Assembly (NCBI RefSeq): GCF_018143015.1
Contig: NC_054743.1
Coordinates: 36,025,243-36,089,242, forward strand
DNA from: Lytechinus variegatus
Taxonomy: Eukaryota > Echinodermata > Echinoidea > Temnopleuroida > Toxopneustidae
Length of the DNA stretch: 64,000 nucleotides
Reading direction: 5' to 3'
In this document: one piece after another, positions 56,792-64,000 of the stretch
Layout of the letters: each line of letters begins with the position of its first letter
Position numbering within the stretch: position 1 is the stretch's first letter
The notes under the pieces: generated by a model
What the model saw: only the letters and a program-made list of their open reading frames with translations
Database searches by the model: none
Told to the model about the DNA's origin: nothing
Made by a program: the position numbers and the translations under genes

Positions 56792-57036
56792 GGGGCCCGT
56801 ATTACGAAGACTTGCAATTGATCTGTCAATCGCAACTCAGTATGGAAAGCCAGCAAAGTCAACATATAAAGTGAATGTTTGCTCAAATTCTTTTCTAGAT
56901 ATGAATGTATATAAATTCATTGATTTCTTGACAGTTTGGTGTGTTCTTCTTTGTTTACAAAAGACATTTTGCACATTTCTTGTAGAAAAAAATATTACAT
57001 TGATGGATTTCCATAGAGTTACGTAAGACAGGCCCC
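56792..57036. mobile_element. MITE-like element (ggggcccgtattacg ends)
   Basis: The left end ggggcccgtattacgaaga and the right end ttacgtaagacaggcccc are imperfect inverted repeats enclosing 245 bases without coding features. Confidence 0.65.
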
Positions 57037-57111
57037 AGGAGTGATGAACACATAAACAAATTGTTTCATAATTATGGAATAAATATTTCTTATGTTTTAT
57101 AGACATAATAT

Positions 57112-57251
57112 CAGGCGCGTATCCAGCATCAGATCATTGGCAAAGCATTTCATGGGCCCAATATTGTCTGGGGAAGTATAGTGACTCTATATACTATCAT
57201 CATGCTTGTGCATGGGCCCATGCATTTTTCATATTGATGCTAGATACGCTA
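57112..57251. mobile_element. 140-base MITE-like hairpin element
   Basis: The ends ggcgcgtatccagcatc and gatgctagatacgc are inverted, and catgggccca words occur on both sides of the centre. Confidence 0.7.
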
Positions 57252-57373
57252 ATGAATATAATTATGATAAAATATAAATTTCTTCTTCTTCTAATTCCCC
57301 CACTTCTTTTCTCTGTCTCCTTCTTTTTCTCCTTTTCCCACGCTTTTTTTTAACCAGCCGATGGGGCCACTTA

Positions 57374-57899
57374 CATTGACGAGTGGATACCATGCGCGAC
57401 CAAAAAAAAAACCACGTAAAAAGGATGTCTTTTTCACGATAGGGCACGTTACGTACGTAACGTGATAATAAGGGTGTCAAAAACAGACAAATAATGAAAA
57501 TAGGGTATCTTTTTCACTAGGAAAATTACGTGTTTAGGGTCGAATTTGCGGGGATGATAAAACAAAATTAAAATGTTTGATAAAGGATGTCCTTTTTGCC
57601 CCAACACTTCGTGTTTAGAGTCCGATTTGCGCGAGGTGTAGAAGGTGGGGTCGTACTAAACAAATAAGGTAAAGCCGACGACCGAAGGACCTGTAACAAT
57701 AAACCATTCCTGTACTTGTTTAGGGGTCCATTTCAAAGAATATTTGCCATGAACGGTTTTGATTCCAATACTTGTTATGGGTAGGATTTCACACGCCAAT
57801 ACTTGTTGAGGGGTAGGGTGCATTTTCAGAATATGGAAATTACGTGTTTAGGGTGCTTTTGAGACCCCATGGTCGCGCATGGTATCCACTCGTGAATGG
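57374..57899. mobile_element. Inverted-repeat element family C, copy 2
   Basis: It has the same ends and interior order as 55,632-56,169, in the same orientation, with small indels. Poly-C follows the right end. Confidence 0.9.
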
Positions 57900-58854
57900 A
57901 ACTGCCCCCCCCCCCCGGGGGTTGGGGGTACGTGCCCGGCATGCTCGTAGCATGGAGCTATGCTCGTAGTTACGCGACTGAATCCCAGAGTATGTTATGA
58001 GCCCGGATTACATTATGTCTCGTCATTATGATGGCTACGTGCCAAAGTCAAGAAGATTGCACCTCGCGAATATACCAGGTAAATGTGATTACATGACTGC
58101 GGAATTGAACATACCTTGTTTTAAATATAATGTAGTTGAACGTTGGATGATACATAGCACGGAGGTGATATCATAAACAAAATACGTACCCGTAGATACA
58201 CCCTGTCACTGTACAGCTTACTTTGTCTGAGTTTATACTTTGATGAAGACGTATTCGTTCTTCTCCATAAGATAACTGGTAAGTTCAACCATAGTTTGTC
58301 TATGATTAAATCTTGTATTATTTTGTACGTTTCATAAAATCATTGGCTACCTACTGGTAGCTGCCATGGCTGCAGATCGAGTGATTTTAGGTTATCATAT
58401 TAGACTTGAATTCAATGCAATGATTGAGCCATCATGTGCTTTTTTGTTATTATTTATTAATTATTAATTATCACGAAAGTAGTATCCTTAAAATATTGAA
58501 ATCATTCAACAAAGGTAATAACGTCTTGTGATTTTTAATATACACTTTTTGACGGGAACATTATAAAAAAACATTGTCTGTGCGTTCGAATGTGATCATG
58601 ATATTCCAATGTGATTTGCAGATTTGCACCTGCCTTCACTTATTGATGTGTTTATTTTGACGATTCGTAATGTGGATATTCTGAAAAAAAATCATACGAT
58701 AAAGTGGATCTAAGACCCATCAAAAATGATACATGTTTTGAATAAGACCCGTCCATTAAACATTTCGTACAATACATATAAAATTTTTTTTTTAAAGTGT
58801 ACACATAGAACCATAGTTACCAATGTCATTTCCATTTATTTGAATACAGGATAA
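57900..58854. other. Intergenic, no gene recognised
   Basis: AT-rich, with no exon or repeat family recognised. Confidence 0.5.
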
Positions 58855-58977
58855 AAGAGCATTTTCGATTAAATGCCTTGCTCACGGGCATTAGTGCCGC
58901 GGCTCGAACGCGGGGATCGAACCCCGGACTTTTCATATATAGCCAGGTGCATTAGACCACTCGGCGCCTCCACCATG
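58855..58977 (-). mobile_element. tRNA-derived SINE, third family
   Basis: In the minus sense ggtggaggcgccgagtggtc gives an A-box-like region and ggggttcgatccccg a perfect B box, followed by cggcactaatgcccgtgagc. The 3' acceptor half of a tRNA is missing, so this is a SINE head and not a working tRNA gene. Confidence 0.75.
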
Positions 58978-59129
58978 TTGATCATGTGGATTATGATGTT
59001 ATATAAAGATGCTATATCAACGTACCACATTTAATTATATTTTTCTCAAACCTTCGGCAATATTTCATTTATTTTTATTTTTTTGCTGTTTTTACAATAA
59101 AATTTTTATCAGTGTAAACTTCAACTTTA

Positions 59130-59505
59130 ATTGGCCTATATGCCAGCGGTAAATTGCCAACTGGTCCACTCACCACATGGTCTACATTCATTTAGTCTAA
59201 TGCCATTCCGTCAATCAACATTTCGTCTAACAGCCATTTGGTTCAATAACAATTTGGTCCAATCATCACTTCGTCTAATCACCATTTCGTCTATGAACAT
59301 TTCGTCTCATAACCAGTTGGTCTGATATCCATTTCAATTTCATTCATCTTGCACAATTAACAGTAATTAGTCCAATTAGACCATATGGACTAAATGGCTA
59401 TTGGACCAACTGGTTATTAGACGAAATGGTGAGTGGACGAATTGGAAATTAGACCATGTGGATAGACGACGAACTGATAGTAGATGAATTGGCATTAGAC
59501 ACTGG
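59130..59505. repeat. Foldback of degenerate 16-18-base words
   Basis: The left half repeats catttcgtctaat-type words many times. The right half (from ~59,375) repeats the inverse, attagacgaaatgg. The two halves pair across a centre near 59,350. Confidence 0.85.
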
Positions 59506-59589
59506 GAATAAACAGTGCCAGCTTGGAAGAGTCTGTTAATATTGAATCAGGGATGCGCCGGCGCCACATATTGGCTAGCTACAGACACA

Positions 59590-59868
59590 TCAGCGTTAGC
59601 GATTACTCGTAAAATGAAATGACCAATCAAGATTCTCGTTGCATGCGCATTTTCCTATAAGTAGACTGAATATGAACCAATCACAATTGTTCTTTGAAAT
59701 TAACGATCAATCGCTAACCTCTGTGTTACGAGACCCTGGCCGGATAGCGACTGATCGTATACGCTTGATTTTCACGATTGATTGTATGTACATTGTATGT
59801 AGTTAATGCAATCAATTGTGAAGATATCCTTCTACAATGATTGTTAAGCTTTGTGTTACGGCCCCCAG
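59590..59868. mobile_element. Two adjacent copies related to MITE family B
   Basis: Endings of the type gctaacctctgtgttacg (about 59,710-59,728) and gcTttgtgttacggcccc (to 59,868) match the right end of the copy at 8,480. The 59,735-59,868 part also shares its gattgatt and atgcaatcaat interior. Confidence 0.75.
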
Positions 59869-60190
59869 ATCGATAAAAGATATATTAATTTTTCACCAAT
59901 GACACATACCTTCGACCGGGACCATAAGTATCGGTGTCTCATCGGTGAGACTGTACATAGCATTTGTAGCCAGGTGCATGCAGATCCCAGATGGATTTCA
60001 TGTGACATTTCTTTGGAAATGCTAAAGGTTCATGGCCCGGCCTAGCCTGGGAAGCGGGTGTGCCGAGGGTGCTGGGATCCGCAGCACCCCTGGGAAATTT
60101 TACCGGACAGCCCTGGGAAATGTGGTTGGCGTATATGCTATACAATGTCAATGTACATCATTAGGCTTAGTTTACCAAGTTTACACATAG

Positions 60191-60616
60191 CAGAGATGCC
60201 AAGTTCAAAAAAATGTAATGCGTGAGATTTTCATGACTCGACGTCTCTGAGCGCGCGCGGCCAGTACTTACACTCGTACGTTGCGAAAAGGTGCGCGCGC
60301 AACGCGCGCGCGCATGAGATATGGGCATAGAGATCCATCTCTATGGATATGGGCTTCAAAACCATGCGATGCACGCACGCTATTCATCGTATCACGTACT
60401 AGCTGTGCGCTGACTGCACTTTTGATTTGTCTCGTGTGCCGGGCTAGACGCGAAGGCGGTCAGCCAGTCGTATAATCTGGCGAATAATGCTACTTTTTCT
60501 CTTTTTTTCTGTTGGGTACCGATATGCGTGAGAAAAATGGGTGCCATGCGTGAGATCGTGAGACGGACCCTGAATGCGTGAGTCTCACGCACAATGCGTG
60601 AGACTTGGTAGCTCTG
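60191..60616. mobile_element. Element with cagagatgccaagt/acttggtagctctg ends
   Basis: The 14-base ends are imperfect inverted repeats. The interior repeats gcgtgaga words and includes the palindrome gcgtgagtctcacgc shared with 8,626-8,806. A CpG-rich centre (60,245-60,320) has cgcgcgcg runs. Confidence 0.8.
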
Positions 60617-61298
60617 ACATAGCTAGGACATAGTCATGTCCCTTTTTTCGGAGGCTAGGAGTTTGACAAAACTATACTTTCATTCTCGATTGAAGACCCT
60701 TTTTAAAAATTTAATAATAACAATAACGACAATAATAATGATAATAATAACAGTGATGATAATGATAATAACATTTCTTTATAAAAACCACATAGGGAGT
60801 GAAACCCCTTTTTATTTTGATTTAGGCCTACATATTGCTCCAACAGGCTCCATGCGCATACTGCTATTAAATAACAGTAGCATGCTAAGAGATATATTAT
60901 CGTGTGTTAAGGCGCGCGTCGAGACAAGTTCGGTGCCAGGGTTTTATGATTTTACAAACTAAGGAAGGGGGCGGTATACGCATCAAAAATTTATCGATCT
61001 GAGGGGTGTTGGTTATATTTTCTATACGGCCCAGCCTCGCCCCCAGAGACCTGACAAAAAGGGAAGCATGTCCATAATACTTTCGATGAGGGAGCGGCGG
61101 ATGAGCTGCATACAATAATGATAATGATAACAATGTTGTATACCGCAAAATCGCAAAATTGCCTCTATAATGGTACATTTTCATCATCAAATGGGCCAAT
61201 TAGTATAGTGTACACATTTTGACCTGAAAAGGAGGGAGAAAATACAGTGACACGACATTTGCTCCTGCGACAACTGCTCCGGTGTAAATATCTCTGAG
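60617..61298. other. Intergenic, no gene recognised
   Basis: It contains an (AAT/GAT)n-rich stretch at 60,710-60,775. No exon was seen. Confidence 0.5.
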
Positions 61299-61602
61299 GC
61301 CGTATTCTGATGTCGGGTTTAACTTAAACTCAGGTTTAAAGTATGGATAGCCAATTATTGTTACATAAATCACGAACAGTAAAGATATCATAATTCAGCT
61401 CATTTGGCTCTCAAATCATCATAATTGTCTTGGAAGTATAAAAAGATGATTGTCTTCACCATCGATAAATCAGGAAATAGCACAGTAAACATAAACATAC
61501 AACTTAATGAATAAAAGAAATGCCACTTTAAGCTTCCCATAATTTTAGCACAGAGTTAGACCATGGTCTAAGTTAATAAACCCGACTTCAGAATACGGGC
61601 CT
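61299..61602. mobile_element. MITE family A, second copy
   Basis: The ends ccgtattctgatgtcgggtt and aacccgacttcagaatacgg match the copy at 7,943 in inverted orientation, including the acagagttagaccatggtct block. A short ctgag lies on both flanks and may be a target duplication. Confidence 0.88.
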
Positions 61603-62547
61603 GAGGGTATATAGGACTGGGATTGTAGTAGAGTTTTTGGTTCAGAATAATGTAAAGAGAAGATGTGGGGTTTATCAAGCCATGGAGGTTAGGTTTTATG
61701 TTTGGCTTAACGTGTCAATTTTCCGTCGGAGTAATTGTCGCCCGAGAAAATGTCATGGAACCGAAAATTCAATGGAGAAGGGGATGGCAGTCGATGCAAG
61801 CAGAATTATTAAATAGAGAAGTCCGAGTCGTAATTCGATGTTACCCTGGTATATACTCAATTAAAGGGGGATGACGTCACTTTTTTTTGGGGGGGGGATG
61901 ATCCTGGTTCTGCGCCTCAAAGTGAGATGAGTGCGCCCCACCCCCCTATTGTTGCCTTTCTGAAGTACGGATTAGATTCATTTACTTTTTAGCAGGGACC
62001 TTGCCCTTCTCCCAGTTATGAACTCCTAGCTGGACCCATCCCAGGCCTAAACTGGCTGCACTTCCTACTGGATATCCTTTGTTCAATGTGTCAGTCTGGT
62101 CTCATTGGGTTACGGCAAATTAAATTCCTGTAGATAGGCAGTGAACAGATGATGAAGAGGAGAATAGGCTAAATCGTGTTACTTGATATCTTTGTAATGG
62201 TAAATTAATTTAGCGTAGAAGACAAATGTGTTGCCGCGTGGCCTGAATCGGCTTCTGGGATATCGTGTTCTCCTACTTTGATTTAGACATCGAAAATTCA
62301 GCATTTTACTTTGGTTCCTGCTCCATAAAAAAACCTCTGTAAAAATCCAGTGGAGACATTCTTATATCTTCTTAATTCAATCACAAATCAATCCCCATCA
62401 AACGCTTTCACGTCTGGAATAAAATAACGCCTTACAATTGGCGATGAGCTTAATATCAATTTCCTTATTTCTTTGTCAGAAAAAAAACACATCAGTGATC
62501 TGACTGATCTCCTTTAAGTTTCTGGAGAAACCCATCACAACCTTATA
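61603..62547. other. 5' flank of PM20D2
   Basis: Mostly unique sequence that probably holds the PM20D2 promoter and 5' UTR. No clear core promoter element was recognised. Confidence 0.45.
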
Positions 62548-62733
62548 ATGATGAATGACCAAGACAGCGCCCTCTTAAGAAGGTCCAAGGATGCAGCAGG
62601 AGCTAAGATCGAAGAAACCGCTGCAGCTTTGAATGAACTTAGTAACGACATCTGGACGCATCCTGAGTTAGACTTTGAGGAACACCATTGCCACGCTAGC
62701 CTGACAAACTTCCTAGAAAAGCAAGGATTCGAG
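62548..62733 (+). CDS. PM20D2: PM20D2 exon 1
   Basis: 62 codons from ATG to KQGFE, with donor GAG|gtatat. A second Met directly follows the first, so the start may be either codon. Confidence 0.88.
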
Positions 62734-63734
62734 GTATATGATATCAAATTAGCACAATCAATAAATAAATCTGAGTCCGGTTAATCATATTCAATCGATT
62801 TGTCAACAAGGTATAATTATCTATCTAAAATGCAAAGTCCAATTAATCGGTAGTTGATGAAATGTTAGATCAATATATGAAAACAACAATCGGTTCAATC
62901 ATTTTATCAACCGTTTATATCACTCAATGAAAGTCACTCAGACCTAGATTAATTATAATGACCGTCAATCACAGATCTATATCATGCCGCTGTCACACCA
63001 ACGAATCCGACTCCCATTAACCGACTAATGATGTCATTGGAAATAGTATTAGTGAATAAGTCTGTCTGGAGTCTGTTTCGCCGATGTGATTGTGGGTGTA
63101 TAAGGGTTCCAGGATTTTCCACAGGGGGTGGGCACATATTCCCCGAGGAAAAATTAACAAGAAAAAAAAGAAGAAAGGTCTTCACTTTCAAAAGTGGGGA
63201 ACCCTTCTGTTTTAACGGCATTTTAACATAACACATTTAATTGTGCCTCTCAAGAGGGGGAGGGGGATGGGCCGGTTTTGCCCCCCCCCCTTTAATCCGC
63301 CAGTGGGTGTAACTATCAGTCACCGTATCATGGATACACGCAGACACTTCCTATATCAATCATATTCGTCCGTATATGATGTCTACTCCTAGCTGTTCTA
63401 TGATAGCAATTGCATACATCTATCTATTCAGCATCGATCAATCAATCAATCAAAATTACCAAACATTTGACTAGATTGACATGAAATATCGAACTCTATA
63501 TCTCTCCTTAGTTCTTAAATTTCTTTCAAGGTAACACGGAGCTTCCATCTGGACACAGCCTTCAAGGCTACATACGGTACCGATGGCGGTGCCCATGTTT
63601 GTGTGATCTGTGAGTACGACGCTCTACCTGATATAGACCATGCCTGTGGACATCCTCTGATCGCCGAGTCAGGAGCAGCTGCAGGTTTAGGGATCAAAGC
63701 TGCACTCGACCTGCCCGATGCGCCGAAAGGAAGG
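62548..63734 (+). CDS. PM20D2: PM20D2 peptidase M20 domain protein, exons 1-2, 3' partial
   Basis: PM20D2 is a metallo-dipeptidase of the M20 family; the mammalian protein hydrolyses beta-alanyl-lysine-type dipeptides formed by carnosine synthase and so acts in metabolite repair. Two exons in phase 0 give 130 residues, beginning MMNDQDSALLRRSKDAAGAK. An N-terminal helix leads to WTHPELDFEEHHCHASLTNF (typical M20 start), then DTAFKATYGTDGGAHVCVIC and EYDALPDIDHACGHPLIAES. The HACGH motif carries the metal-binding histidine. The His-Pro-Leu-Ile variant replaces the His-Asn-Leu-Ile seen in human. The rest of the catalytic and dimerisation domains lies beyond the window. Confidence 0.92.
62734..63530 (+). 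other. PM20D2 intron 1
   Basis: An ~800-base intron with C and G runs near 63,245-63,295. No repeat family or alternative exon was recognised. Confidence 0.7.
63531..63734 (+). CDS. PM20D2: PM20D2 exon 2
   Basis: 68 codons from VTRSFHLDTAFKA to LPDAPKGR, phase 0 on both sides. The acceptor is tttctttcaag and the donor AGG|gtgaga. It contains CEYDALPDIDHACGHPLIAE, the diagnostic M20 motif. Confidence 0.95.
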
Positions 63735-64000
63735 GTGAGATTATAACGAGACAATTCCTTGATTATATACATCTATCTTGAGCGTGTGTGTTTTTGTTGA
63801 TGTGAATGACAAGAATAGCTTTAGGCAGCATTAGCTACACATCAACAGTTGGATATTATTCATGTGAAATCTCCCTCTAAGCATCAACATATATTACCCC
63901 TGACGAGCGATATGTACTAGATGAAATATTTTCTGTACACGACCAATATATTAGGAAAATTATAGAAAACTATATAAAAAACCCTATGGTGTTATCTCAC

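Noticed and set aside
58900-58977. tRNA gene on the minus strand
   Set aside because: Good A and B boxes, but no matching 3' acceptor stem; it continues into a SINE body.

Overview
The window is eukaryotic nuclear DNA, most likely from an echinoderm and probably a sea urchin. It is AT-rich, with spliced genes, GT/AG introns, tRNA-derived SINEs, a CR1/L2-type LINE and many short inverted-repeat elements. The gene content and a strong excess of the word TACATGTA fit that reading, but no species-specific marker was seen, so another marine deuterostome is possible.

Three host genes can be read exon by exon. FIG4 (Sac-domain phosphoinositide phosphatase) is on the minus strand. Fifteen coding exons between 14,469 and 810 join in frame to 488 residues, from the start codon through the intact catalytic loop; the C-terminal ~400 residues lie below position 1. 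MANEA (Golgi GH99 endo-alpha-1,2-mannosidase) is complete on the minus strand: three coding exons between 31,211 and 28,461, 498 residues. PM20D2 (M20 dipeptidase) starts on the plus strand at 62,548; two exons (130 residues) are visible and the gene runs past the right edge. The human orthologues all lie on 6q15-q21, so this looks like a compact remnant of an old linkage group.

Layout: 1-14.5 kb is FIG4, with introns full of MITEs, SINEs, tandem repeats and two local exon duplications. 14.5-28.3 kb is intergenic and includes a 2.2-kb inverted-repeat element with a 1.5-kb polypyrimidine core (16.5-18.7 kb). 28.4-31.2 kb is MANEA. 33.7-45.5 kb is a nest of foldback-type elements: an 11-kb element with long inverted arms (34.5-45.5 kb) whose left arm was later hit by a palindromic cassette, a 2.6-kb palindrome-like element (35.0-37.6 kb) and a nearly intact 4-kb LINE with a 2A-like N-terminus (38.0-42.06 kb). 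45.8-48.5 kb is a satellite with higher-order structure, 49.4-50.2 kb an array of TTGATATCAA palindromes, and 51.1-53.8 kb another inverted-repeat element carrying a truncated LINE. 55.6-61.6 kb holds further MITEs and SINEs, and PM20D2 closes the window.

The three genes are not an operon and need not share a pathway: FIG4 acts on endolysosomal PI(3,5)P2, MANEA trims N-glycans in the Golgi, and PM20D2 is a peptidase. No retrovirus-like or capsid-bearing element, CRISPR array or functional tRNA/rRNA gene was recognised. All counts and alignments were made by eye.
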